Assembly: GCA_001949185.1 (NCBI GenBank) | Contig: BDGG01000004.1 | Location: 2,350,278-2,414,277 of the forward strand | Direction: 5' to 3' | DNA length: 64,000 nucleotides | Source of the DNA: Ramazzottius varieornatus | Taxonomy: Eukaryota; Tardigrada; Eutardigrada; Parachela; Ramazzottiidae | Shown: piece after piece, positions 11,174-22,700 of the stretch | Numbering within the stretch: the stretch's first letter is position 1 | Layout of the letters: every line of letters starts with the position of its first letter | Program-made: the position numbers and the translations under genes | The notes under the pieces: generated by a model | The model's input: only the letters and a program-made list of their open reading frames with translations | Told to the model about the DNA's origin: nothing | The model's database searches: none

Positions 11174-13938
11174 TCACAAGGACGCACGTTTGACAACGGT
11201 GTCATCAAAAGCATGCTTCCATTCAACAAAGAAGAAGGCAAAGGTTCCGAAGAAGCCGCAAATCACCAGGATAATTAGTTGAAATGGAAGGATCAGGTAA
11301 GCCGAATAGTAATAACCACCAGCGGCACAAAATGACTGAAAACAAATAAAGATACATCTACTTTTAATGGGACAACCCAACGTCTTGACAAACTCGACAA
11401 GGCCAAACATGACAGCCTTACCTGGACAAATTTGAAAAGCGCAAACGCGCTGGCGCTGTCATTCCGGAAAACGCTACCCAACAAAGAGTAGACCTGGCAG
11501 CAAAAACTCAAGGTTGAACTTTTCGTAACTTTTGACAGATAATTATTAACGACTGAAGATGCCACACTAACCTGGGTGTTGAAGGAAGCATCACCTGAAA
11601 TGCAAAAACATGTACTATTCATCGATGTTTGAACAGGAACGAAGGACCCTAAACTTACCGAGCCCGAGAAGAAAGTAACAGAAAACTCCGAGATACAGGC
11701 TGCAAGCACAAAGCGTACAAATAGCAGCAAAATGAATGAACCTTTCTGATGAATACACGTCTGACGTCACTGCAAAATGGCCTCACCTGGGAGTCAAGTA
11801 GGACGACGCATCGGTCTCCCGCAGAGGAGCGTCTTCGGGAATGTTCAGATAGATCAGAAAGTACGTACAGAGGTGGAGGAAATATCCGAAGAGAACGATC
11901 GGGTCCCTTCCGTGGCGAATAGTCTTCTTGCCCAGGATACCAAAAGCCAAGCCGCCTAACGCCAGACTTCACTTTCTGACCAGACGACAGAAGTTACTGT
12001 TTTGATCTTACCCAAGATTTCTCCTGTAACGAGAAGAAGATACAAACACGAACTGAGCAACGATATTGGTCAAAAGCAGCATCAACATGCAAAAGCTTAC
12101 CGAGGCCGATCGCCACGCCCGACAATCCAACAACGGACTTCCTCATTTCACCAAACTGAGCGGTGTACCCCAGACATGTCCCATAAACTCCTCCAAAGAA
12201 CGTTTGAGCAAAGCCTACGAACAATCATTGAATCTCTGATCTGTACACTCCGTATCAAGCTTGGACGAGACTGTACTCACCGGTATAGGCGAAAGTGAAA
12301 GATAGCAGAACCATATCCCGACCCTTCCAAAGACGAAAGGCGGCCACTACACGACAAACAATAAACTGCCACACATGTCTGCAAGGAAGCACTCTTAACA
12401 TCATCCAGTACTGTAATGCTTCTTGAATCTCGCGCACTGACGTCACCATGCGCGCCACTCGACGGGTGTAGTGACTCGTATAGTGCACAAGGGGTGTGAC
12501 GTAAGTGCGTGAGATTCAAGAAGCATTACAGTATGTCATACCTTACCCATTGCCGGAAAAGGATTGCCGCGTGCACTGCGATACGAGAAAACATCGGAAT
12601 TATAGTACTTCATAGTAACAGTCAGCCAACATGGTTTGGCTTCTTACCTTTTTACTTGGACTTCTGTTGACGATCCAGCTACCGGAAGAGTCTCTTCCGA
12701 GACGGGTGCTACAACCGGATGCTTGAAGAAAAACATAACGGCTATGCCCATGACAGATACAGCCAGAAGAACAGTGTATAACACCGTCCGTGTGTGATCC
12801 TCGATCTTGGTTTCTCCGTTGAGGTAGAAGAAGAAAAACAGATTGCCCGGCACATAGCTAGGAGAAAAGCGTACGTCATACATAAAAATTTTCACCACAG
12901 GAATTTTTCGCTAGTGACGTTTCCGTTTAAGTTACCTGCTTTGGAACAGCGCCCAGAATAATCCCGAATTTCTGCAAAGCGAATTAGCCTTAACTGGCCA
13001 CCTAAACAGAACGACAGCCCTTGAATATTGCACTCACCTTGCCATAGTGTGTTTATCCGAATTAATAGTGAGGAAGACACCTGTAGAATAGACAAGGCAA
13101 TAAAGCCGAAAACATTCCCGTAGTAGACGAACTACACTTTCCTCGGTGTGCAGATTAACATACCCTGAGCTGTCCACAGTACCGCTGCTCCCACTCCCAC
13201 CAGCACCGACCCGGCGTACAATGTAGCATAATATGGCCGCAGGAATATAGCGATGAACAAACTATAGGTGATTCCGCCCAAGATCATTGCTATTTTGGGT
13301 CCACCAATTAGCGAGATCTGATGATGAAATGCCGTTTTATTAACGAATCTCGAATTATATATGATCCTGGCTAAGCCTTGAGTCATATGGTTTGGAACCA
13401 CAGACGAAAGTACTCTCGTTAGCCTACCAGAAAGGGGGAGAACCAGTTGGCACATCCAAGGGTTGCTACGAACAGCACGCACAATTTCGCGAACTGGAGT
13501 TAGCTTCAACTCTGTAGCATAATCAAATGAAACCAACGGTTAAGCTTACCATACAAAATTCCTAGGCTGACATATCCTAACGTCGAAGCATCCTGTCCGA
13601 AGTAATTTTGCAGCACGATGGTCTACGAAACAACAGGCCCAAATTGTTGACCAACAATGTCCATGCATACATATGACGTATCTTACGGCATATACACGTC
13701 GGCGTTACTAGTTCAGGTCTACAGTCTAAGATCGGATTTCACAAGCGCGGATTCTTACCTGGACTAGACCGCATGTCTGGAATGCACTGAAGAGCCCCAT
13801 AAACGAGAGACCCAAGAGAATAACATTGCGGTATTTGAGATCGCTCCATCTGGACGTATGCTGTACCACGGCCACTTCGCGTTCTTCCTTTACACCAGTT
13901 ATATCCGTAGCGTCTTCATCGCCTGTGGCCTGAGGCAT
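11174..13938 (-). CDS. MFSD11: UNC93-like major-facilitator protein MFSD11
   Basis: Exons: 13938-13759, 13622-13550, 13465-13428, 13317-13164, 13080-13038, 12971-12936, 12857-12648, 12378-12281, 12214-12101, 12023-12012, 11955-11787, 11699-11659, 11594-11572, 11493-11422, 11335-11174; 474 aa against 449 in humans. Multi-pass membrane protein of the UNC93/MFS family; the substrate is unknown. Family landmarks in order: LGLSFMGLFSAFQTCGLVQ, SLIGGPKIAMILGGITYSLF, AAVLWTAQG, LTINSDKHTMARNSGLFWAL, SFTFAYTGFAQTFFGGVYGT, LSGVAIGLGEILGG, LLGLGDASFNTQVYSLLGS, SASAFALFKFVQSFCAA, VICGFFGTFAFFFVEW. An acidic cytoplasmic tail (about 25 residues) precedes the first helix. Exon 10 is only 12 nt, yet it supplies the conserved GEILG residues. 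Intron 7 hosts a MITE (12411-12531). Phases are consistent over all 15 exons. Confidence 0.93.
12411..12531. mobile_element. MITE family 1, copy 2 (intact)
   Basis: The best-preserved copy. The 5' end is CTGTAATGCTTCTTGAATC and the 3' end is its complement, ending in GCATTACAG, flanked on both sides by TA, the target duplication of Tc1/mariner-class transposases. TGACGTCA (left) and TGACGTAA (right) lie just inside the arms. It sits in MFSD11 intron 7, and the exon junctions around it are intact. Confidence 0.9.
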
Positions 13939-14989
13939 CTTGCGCTCTGTTCAGGCCTCTAAACGGAGCTGGCGCAACCTGAAAAGAAACGGTGAGAACT
14001 CCGTCATAGTCTCGACCAAAGTAAACTAGCGCATTAAAGGTACCAACCGGAAATGGGTGCGCACAAATCAAACTCCTTGATTAGCTGGTCATTGGCGCAC
14101 TGTTCTTCCAGGGGTTAATGACATCCTCAGTTTCAACTTCCCAGATCTCTGGACCAAAGAATATGCTGTCGTAGAAAGAAAACGCCAGGTTGGCCAACTT
14201 GGCAAGCAAAATGAGACGCAAACGCAGCAGGTTTTGTCGTAGCGAAGGTGTGCGATCACTCCAGTTCAAGTGCGAAGAATGCAAACGGACGGCAATATGA
14301 GCTATCTCTTGGTCAGTACTCATGATCATAGTGGCCAGCGAAACAAACAAGCTGGAGGCTATCTCGTGGAGGCATACTGATAAACGCTAATCGGGCCATC
14401 AGCAAACAACGGTCGTTGTTGATTTCTGCCGTGAACTTCCGAAACAGATTTGCAACCTGTAGAATGGACCTTCGTGTCATGTCATGTCAGACTATATGAC
14501 ATACTGGGCGACATTACGTTAACTTACATATCAGCTGTCCTTGTTAAACTTCGCCGTACAACAGAAGAGCTCGGCACGCATCTTTCCGAGCTCCATGAGC
14601 AAGATTTTGAATTCGTACAGTTCTGGCGGAAAGCGGACAACGAGGTGTAAGCTTCGGCATGTCCTCATTTATTCGTGAGCACTCACAGAGTAGCATAGAG
14701 TAAAAGTCAAACCAGGAAGAATGAGCAGGCGATCAGCTCGCCAGATACCGTGTGGTACAAGTAGCGCCTTCTGAACGTAGAGACAGGAAGAATTTCACAC
14801 CTTGGTCAACACCAGTAAACCATGACAGTCTTTCGCAATAAAAGAGCAACGATCGAAAATATATGAGGCGTTCGCAAAATCGATGGTAGCTCGCTAATCT
14901 CACCAGTTCGACACCATTGTGAACCGCTGGAGACCTTCACCTCTCAGTCGGTTGTAAATTTGTCAAAATTAATAGTCTCTATACTATGC
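13939..14989. other. Spacer between MFSD11 start and PRKAR1 end, with one candidate coding stretch
   Basis: MFSD11 and PRKAR1 are both on the minus strand here. The interval must contain the MFSD11 promoter. The only coding-like text is described separately at 14081-14672. Confidence 0.4.
14081..14672 (-). CDS. Unrecognised, possibly disrupted coding stretch
   Basis: Three open pieces in order on the minus strand look protein-like but do not join cleanly. The first is about 14672-14540 (contains LYEFKILLMELGKMRAELF). The second follows an acceptor at 14456 (VANLFRKFTAEINNDRCLL, then MARLAFIS). The third is the 100-codon piece 14380-14081, ending IWEVETEDVINPWKNSAPM then TS and stop. Piece 1 runs into TGA before its only good donor. 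Joining pieces 2 and 3 would need a 19-nt intron or a frameshift. It may be a small helical protein with a mis-seen splice, or a decayed gene. I recognise no family. Confidence 0.22.
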
Positions 14990-17900
14990 TCAAAGTCCTA
15001 GCTCAATCAAACTATTGTACTGCGATACATTTCTCTTCAGAATGTCGGACACAGGTCCCAGCAACCGCTCGAATCTCGGTCTGTCGAGTTTAGCTAGTTT
15101 CAGCGGACCATCAGCTTTGACCGTGGCGGCACGTGGCTTGTTCGTCAGGAGAGCGATTTCGCCTGCAAGGTTTTCCAGACTGTTGCACTTAAAATTAAAG
15201 ACTTTCGATAACGCGAATGTACGATTTGGAAATCAGATTACTGACCAAAATAATCGGCAGGTCCAAGTTTGCCGACTTCAACTTCGGCGTTTTCTTTGCC
15301 GTCGGGGCTTTGGAGCACAGTGGCGCGTCCTTCGATAATGAGAAAGAAATCATCGCCTGAAAGAGCAAGCGGCTTGTCAAGAAAATTACTCTGGCAGATT
15401 AATGAGTCAACAGTGCAACCTTTTTCTCCTTGTGACACTATGACTTCGCCATCCGAAAACGTTGGAAGACTCTCTAGGGCGTCGGCTAAAGTTAGAATCT
15501 CCCTGCAACACCGAAGCACGTTTGTTGGACCAGTCTTTCAATTTTATGATAACATATCGTACCATTTGTCCAGATTTTTCAAAAGTGGAACATTGCTGAG
15601 GAATTCCTCGTAGATTTTCCGCTTCCTCATTGTGTTGCCCATCAGGATTTTCCTGTACGTGTCTCGATCTAGTCCGAAGAGACGAACATTGTCAGAACGA
15701 GCCACAATGGAAGCAGCTCTGGGCGTTCTGTAATAAAAAAATTACCACACTGATTATCATACTTGAACGTTCATTTTGAACAAATTCGATTACACTGTTG
15801 ACGTACCCATAGATCAACGCCAGCTCTCCAAACGAGCCCCCGTCGCTAATCGTGTTTACGAGTTTTCCGTTAACTGAAAAGACGACCAACATCCCACTCC
15901 CCGTCAAATTGGTAGAACAGTGTCGACCCACAGCAAAATTTGCACATACCTAAAATATCACATTCGCCGCTCTCGATAACGTAAAAGTTGTCGCCTTCGT
16001 CTCCTTGTTTTATGATGACGTCTCCCTTGTTGTACTGGACCGGAAACATGGCGTCAAATATATCCCTGTGGATAAAAGCGGTGCAAAACAACAGATACAT
16101 TCATTCAGCTTCAGTGAGCCACGTGACAAGCAGTACCGATGACTACTATTGAACAGCATTCCTGAGTAGGTTTGAGTGGGGCCTCATGACTAAGGAATAA
16201 TTCACCAATTGGAATGTAACCTAACTCAAGTGATCTTATCTAACCCTTCAAAGTTCAAACGAAAACCGAATCCCCCGCTTGCAAGCGTTCCTGTATTCCA
16301 GACCGGAAGTCTTCATCACCGGTTCACGCGCTTTTGACGCTTGGAAATAATTTGACCAATATTCAACTTACTCATTCTAGTTTTTTATTAATTCATTATC
16401 GAATTTTCATCTCGTGTTTGGACCACGGAAATTTACTGAAGCCTTTGTCGTTTTGCGGTTTTAGCTGAATAAAATCAAATCGCACGCACCTCTTTTCGTC
16501 CTCTTCCATGTGCTGAAACAGGAAGTTCTTCCCGGCGGACTTTTTCAAGCGTGCCATAGTTTGCTCATCTTTCGGAATCACTTTCTTCACGTAATTCTTG
16601 ACGTCACTGTCGGCGATGGCTTCTGCAGATATGGCCTGCCTTCGGTGGCGCATCGGAGCTGCACTGGCCATTCCTGCATCGTCGTCGTCGTCCTGCATTT
16701 CATCGTCGCCTCGCACAGACATTTTCTGGGGTCCGTTGCTATATCCGTTCACCGGGCCTCCTTCCTGTTGCAACGATTGCAGGTACTGCACGAGAAAGGC
16801 CCGTGGATCGTCTGGTTGTGCCCGACACAGTTCCTTAATGCACGTCTGAAGCACAACAATATTCCGGTTAGACAGGATAAACAGTAAGCCTAGTTAGAAT
16901 CCTCCCGTTTGATATATAGTCGTGAAGTTGGTATCTAATAACCTAATTGCACACAGAAAGGATGTTGCATACTTCGAATATGTAAACTGAGGCTATATAG
17001 CGGCTGTGATGGGAAGGTAAGAATAACGCTGACGAGGACAAGCTTTAGAAATGCTTTATAGATGGCGGTACACAACTGTTTTGAACGATGGAGATGAATG
17101 CAAGCACCACTGGCTGTTATGCAGGCAGAACGGCAAGACAAGTTTCTAAAACCACAAAGTATTTCCGACATGCTTTCCAGTTAGTTCATGCAGGCTAGGC
17201 CATCAATGGAGCGATGTACAACTCGGCGTAATCTATTCTGTCGGCTGATCCGTCCGCGACCTCCAGATATATGTACAACAGACTCGCATATACACGTCGC
17301 GTACACTTTAGGCAACATCGTACATGCAGCACGTAGGAAGTCGAGTCTAGTTTGGAAGTTCTAACCTGCTGACTGTAAAAGTCTTCTTTCGCCCATTAAT
17401 TTGACGCATTGTTGAAGGTGCATGACTGATTTCATCTGGCTACTATAGGCTTTCTGGCAGTACGCCCGTAAAAAGTACGTAGTACCCACCAGCTATGCAG
17501 CTAGCTTTGGTCAGTGAAGGACCTTGGCTTCAAAGTTCGCTGCATACTGTAGTCTCACGTTTCGCAAAACCGTACGGTGTGTTGAAACATTTTGCCGACT
17601 GCCAACGCTCGAATCGATATATTTAGAATGTAACTTTCCGCTGCAAATACACCACATTAGCGAGCGAACTTGACAGGCGTTTACGAAGGGCCTGCTATAG
17701 TCGTAAACACGTATTCAACTGGCGGAAATACGAGCCTAATAGCCGGTATAAGTACAGCTACTGGAGCACCGTCATACAGATGATTCACTGGAGAGCTGTT
17801 CACATCATTCTAAACAGTCGAGAATTCGGGCGGGGGAACCACCGGCTGTGGTTTCGCGGCTCCGCGAGCTGCCAAGTCGGCGAACTAGCGAAGACTGACA

Positions 17901-18144
17901 GCGAAAGTGTGATATCTATTTAATCATAACTATATAACCAGTATCCGTCGGTATCCGTCAGTATCCGAGAACCTCTACCAAGTGTACTTCATACAGCTCA
18001 TTTCCGTAAGCAGCCGTCTCGCTGACCAAGCCGGGACTACACCTTGTATAGATCCAGGAACCGTAACTCACTTACTTTGAGAAATTCTTGCATCTGAGCC
18101 GATCGAATGTAGTCTTTGTAATCAGTCGTTTTCCCAGAGTTCAT
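14990..18144 (-). CDS. PRKAR1A: cAMP-dependent protein kinase type I regulatory subunit
   Basis: Exons: 18144-18076, 16845-16490, 16065-15950, 15873-15807, 15727-15563, 15502-15420, 15356-15246, 15162-14990; 379 aa (human RI-alpha 381). It binds and inhibits the PKA catalytic subunit until cAMP is bound. Residues 1-60 form the dimerisation/docking domain ([20 protein letters not shown]). The inhibitor site is at about 89-96, RHRRQAIS: alanine at the phospho-acceptor position makes it a type I pseudosubstrate. cAMP site A has [18 protein letters not shown] and the phosphate-binding cassette [15 protein letters not shown]; site B has [15 protein letters not shown]. The conserved Glu and Arg that hold the cyclic phosphate are present in both. 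The C-terminus is [18 protein letters not shown]. Intron 1 is long for this locus (1.2 kb) and could hold a regulatory element or alternative first exon. The start was chosen from the short first exon that fits the docking domain in phase. Confidence 0.95.
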
Positions 18145-18369
18145 TTTCTCGGATTGCGGTCTTGCACGTGATTCGGCTGTGAGGGCGAGATACTTCCGTC
18201 TAGTCTAGCACGCAGAATTCAAAGTGAAACTTCTGTAAAGAAAGACACGTGAGCTTGCATCAGGTACAGAAGAAAGCTGGCATGTGCAAACTAGTCCGCC
18301 CAAGCTTGAGCGACCAAACTAATGCAATGAACATCGTAGCCTCTCAATTCAGCAGAGAAATGATTTAAA
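18145..18369. promoter_or_regulatory. Candidate bidirectional promoter interval
   Basis: Only 225 nt separate the PRKAR1 start codon (minus strand) from the good-context ATG at 18370 (plus strand). Both promoters must lie within or overlap this interval. No TATA box stands out. This is inferred from gene arrangement only. Confidence 0.4.
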
Positions 18370-19117
18370 ATGGCGACCACGTTTCATACGGCCGCTGCAA
18401 ATGGGGTGACGTTCGATAAGAACCCTTCGCATCCTGAGCTGTGGAATAAGACGGGAGACTGCCGGAAGCGAAGTAGCACGTAGTTTACCATACGGGCGAC
18501 TGCAGTTACACTTAAACACAATCCAATATTTTTACCGGTAAGTTGTTGCTCCCAGGGCGCGAGGCTGAGCTGCACTGGTTTTTCGTCAAAGATTCCGCTC
18601 CAACAAAACCAAGAACAAAGGTCCGGGCGCGACAATGGATTCAATCCAAAGGTATTTGGTGATCCGTGATTTACAGAGCAACATGCGTCAACACTTTAGA
18701 GCAAATTAAAACGACCTACCGATCCCTCTTGCTCCGTTGTGCTGCGGTTGATCAAGAGCCAGGATCGTCGGCACCACACCGCTCGATAGAAGTCCCGATC
18801 TATGCCAGTCTCACTGTCATGCAGTCAATACGTGTGCACTTTTTTGCAAGGACGATCCAATGCTTGAAGCGGAGAGTCGGCTCTGCACCTCGAAGAATGC
18901 AGTACAGCAGGCGCCCACTTCCTCCCTTTACTCACTTCCCATGGAATCGATATCCCTGTAAAGGGATGATCAGATGTAAGAGGGTTACATATGTAATCAG
19001 TTGACACAGCCTCTGACTGTAGTGCCTCGTGTGCTAACTTCATTTGCGTGAAGAGACCGTAGAGTCCTGCTTCCACTAACACTAGCAGTGTCCTCCCTGA
19101 AGCTCAGGCTTCAATAA
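18370..19117 (+). CDS. Small uncharacterised basic protein (four-exon model)
   Basis: Exons: 18370-18472, 18556-18651, 18700-18975, 19089-19117; 167 aa. I do not recognise this gene. In its favour: a strong start context (AAAATGG), four exons that join in phase through three introns with GT-AG borders (83, 48 and 113 nt), and an AATAAA overlapping the stop codon at 19114-19119. The N-terminal half reads convincingly (SHPELWNKTGDCRKR; AELHWFFVKDSAPTKPRTK). The third exon is Arg-rich. The first donor (GTAGCA) is weak. The opposite strand also has open frames here, but they fail phase at a strong GTGAGT donor. Function unknown. Confidence 0.42.
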
Positions 19118-19701
19118 ACCGAACAACCAAAGAGCCATAACGGCGAGAATCCGTGTGAGAATCGGCGGCTGCACAAAGCGATCTTCCTGCTCCTGGAGAT
19201 TCAGGGGAAGAAGTAAACTAAATTGGTGTTTGGTGTCGGGAACTCGAGTGTGCCATCTAGCGGTCGATCTTGGACTTTGAGCCGGTTTGGCGCTTACGGT
19301 TGATTGATTAGGTTGAAATAGCTGTCTGACACTATCGCAATCTCGGCAGTGTGAGTCGCAAATCAAAACAAATCAAAAGAAATGACTTACAGTACAGTAA
19401 TTATATTCGGTATTTTGGTCTTCAGTTTTCGCATAGTATATATGGGAAGGGAATATCTTCCGATATCGATCGTCTTCGTGATCAGAGTTAGTACGACATT
19501 CTGGCACAGTCAGGCTATTGACACCTGTGAGGAGCATAGGACGTCTCTCGTTCTACCAGAAGTGCCGTTGGTGGATCGAAGATATTCTCTGGAAGGACCA
19601 TTTTTTGAAGCTGGCTGATGGAACCTTTGCTTCGACACCTGTGCACATTTGTGGCAGAGTGAGACGTACACCTTTGCTGCGACGACCACAACCGTCATGC
19701 C
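19118..19701. other. Upstream region of RALGAPA
   Basis: Presumed promoter and 5' UTR of RALGAPA. Open frames of up to 94 codons on both strands (for example 19082-19366 minus) have no supporting splice structure or similarity. Confidence 0.4.
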
Positions 19702-22700
19702 ATGTTCAGCAAAAAACATTCGGATCTGCAGAAGTCGCTTGTGAAGTTGAGCGACAACAAGAAGGACATAAAAACTCGATTCAAGCACCTGAAAGTTATC
19801 TTAGGTAAGAATTTCTTACGCCAGTTATATACTAACGGTGAAGCATCACTCTGAGTTCAATCCATCAATAACACTGCGCCAACTTTTAGACAACGGAAAT
19901 GCTGTCGAAAGCAAGAAGATTCTGTCAGAAGACACGGAGGAGGTTTTCCGACTCTTCACCGAGAACTTTAGCGCGCTTGACCAGTCGCTGAAGCTGAAAG
20001 GTATAATCGCTCTCGACAATCTACTCAGTTTTGTCGTAGGTTGACACGAGCGCTGAACAGCACGGAGAGCAACATCATGCCAACGTGCTACTCGAATAAC
20101 CCCGAATAGTACAAGAAGTTGTTGTGGAAATCGCAAAACGAAGATTTTACTTTTTAGGCCAGCGAGTTGGCAAAGAGGAAATCGACAACACTCTGCACTC
20201 CTTGGAAAAACTTCTACTGTTGTTACCGGAGTATGTCCGTAACAACGCGGAACAGTTAGCAATAATCGGTACGCGTTCGAACCTCGACTTCGATCGGGTC
20301 ATCCCCGTGTTTGAGGCTGATCTGAACTTTTCATTTCGTGTCACAGTTACTATCCTGAAAAGATGCCTTCATCCCGGAAGTACTTTACGAGTATGTAGTC
20401 AACTCCTTACGATAGTGCGTTCTTTGAAAATCCGTACATTCTATAGAGGAAACTCTTGCAGTTGCGGCACGATGCGATGCGGCCTTTCCTAATTTATTAC
20501 CAAATCATGCGGGATTCTTGCCCCGAAGACCTGCATCTGATGTTTGGACTGCTGGTTCCTGGCCTGCTACGGGAGCCTTTTGGCGACCCGCAGAGGATCA
20601 GCTCCATCTTTCATGGCACCCCGCCATTGCTCCATCCACCTCCGGGCGAGAAGCCTCCGGACCAAATCACACGACTGATGTTCGAAACACTTTTGGATTA
20701 CCTGGTATCCCAAGTACGTTTCTTCTTCTGTGTATCTCTGCTGTGCTGTACGAGTGCAGAAGTGACAAACCATTGTCAAAGTTTTTTACGATAGGTCTTT
20801 CGGATTCGATGGGACCTCCCGGAAGAGTACCAAGCGTCGTTTCTATTCATATTCGAAAGATTCAAGAATGTTTACCTCCCTCATGTGTTTCCTCGTGTTC
20901 GCACCTCCGCGGTTGCTTCGAGAGGTACTAGGCTCCACTCTTAATAACCGTTCTGAGTAACTGCGAAACCTGTGGTTTGTCATTGGTTTTATAGTCTAGT
21001 TTTTCCTTGTAGTGGAAATGGCTACACCGGTCACTGCCCCTGTACCAACGGAACCCACGACGTTATCGCTGCAGGTTGCCACCACGAAGTGGCTTGTTAC
21101 GTTTCTGCAATGTCCGGACAGTTTGCGAGGGGACTCTAGTAATGATTCGCAGTACAGCAGGTACCGTGGCCCTTTACTCCGCACTTTAGGGTAGATTAGA
21201 GCAGTTGTGCATTGTAACAAGCTCCACGTGTATTTCGTTATTCAGAGAGCATGAAGGTAGTCCGGACCATTCCGACCAGCAAAGTAGCAATGCGGGGAAA
21301 ATTTCGCGGGAATCGTCGAGCTCTGGGTTCGCTTCTGCAGTCCAGAGTCTTTGGCATTCGGACCAAAGTTTTCACAGCAACGCCCAGAAGGCGCATAATG
21401 TCTGGTATCCACTGAGTGTGTATTCCCTGGTTCGATCCATCCTTCTGTCGAACCCGCAGAATACTGCACTTATCCATGGAATTTTCGAGACTGTAAGTCG
21501 GAAATAGTCAGGATTTTGCTGCGTTTCCCGAAGTGAAGCCATCAGTCATATGTTACGGCTCTCTGGATAAACCAATGGTTGGTTGGACTCTTATAGGCCT
21601 TACAGTTTCCCGTCCGGGAGACATTTGTGATACGAAGAGTTATCAGCGTGTACCATAGTTGGATTTCGGTAAGTCAAATTACCTATCTGCAAAGCATGTA
21701 GTTGTGTCTCTTTTTCGGGGTCCTGTAAATGTACTGAGTCATTCTGTAGCTTGACATGAAAGATGACAATGCACGACAGTCCTCGTCGGTTGGAGGCGCG
21801 GACGCAACAGACAGTGGTTCGCGGACAAGTGGTGAACGGTCTCACATATTCGGAAGTCAGAACGCCTTGAAGGTCTTCTGCACGAACTCTGTGTATACTT
21901 TCATATCGCATGACGGTGGCATCGATTCCCTGTCGTCTCCTACCCGAAGTCAGACATTAGACGACCAGGTAAGTGGAGGAGAACCTTTTCTGATAGAGTT
22001 CGTTCTATCCGTACTGATACCTTTTCGATTTTGTGCAGGAAGATCTGTGTAAACGGGTTATCGCATTATATCGTCACGCGATCACCAAAGTTCCCATGTC
22101 GCTTTCGTCATGGGAATGCATACTGTCTACCCTGCTTCGGGTTCTCACCGTACTGATGCCGCTGAATCCGCCCAAAGATCGTCTTTCCTTGTTGTGTGGA
22201 AGATTGGCGGTTCCAGTCTTTCAGGTTGGACTTTCTACGAGCTGAATTTTCTCGCAGACGTTCGTCCTGATTATTTTTATTTGCGTTTTAGACTGTTCTG
22301 GTGGCGTGGGTTAAAGGTACTATGAGCGCCGTCATATCAGTGAAGTTATGGGATGATTTGACGGACTTGCTGTCCACGCTGACAGCATGGGATGAGTTGA
22401 TCATTCGCTGGGAGGTAAGTCCTGTTAAAACAAAACCAGAACACTATCTCATTTCCTGGCAATCATATAGTGAATGAGTCATAATATAAATACTTGTCTA
22501 CTTTCAGAAAACATTGGAACTGATAACAAAGATGCTCGCCACTGAGGTCTTTGGAATACCATCAGAAATTGAGAACAGCGAGGATAGCCGCAGAGTACTA
22601 GAAGCAAGTCCCGTGACGAACGAACGGGAAAAGGACGGAACCCTTACAGCAGCCGTGAACTTCCTCAGACCACGATCTAACGCTTCGAACGACATTGAAC

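Noticed and set aside
14354-14372. A 19-nt GT-AG intron
   Set aside because: Far below the size known for animal spliceosomal introns; an indel or chance open frame is more likely.
18384-19366. Minus-strand gene made from three protein-like frames (18384-18644, 18825-19082, 19082-19366)
   Set aside because: The best donor (GTGAGT near 18929) leads into a stop in the required phase, and no acceptor precedes the next frame. The plus-strand model satisfies all phases.
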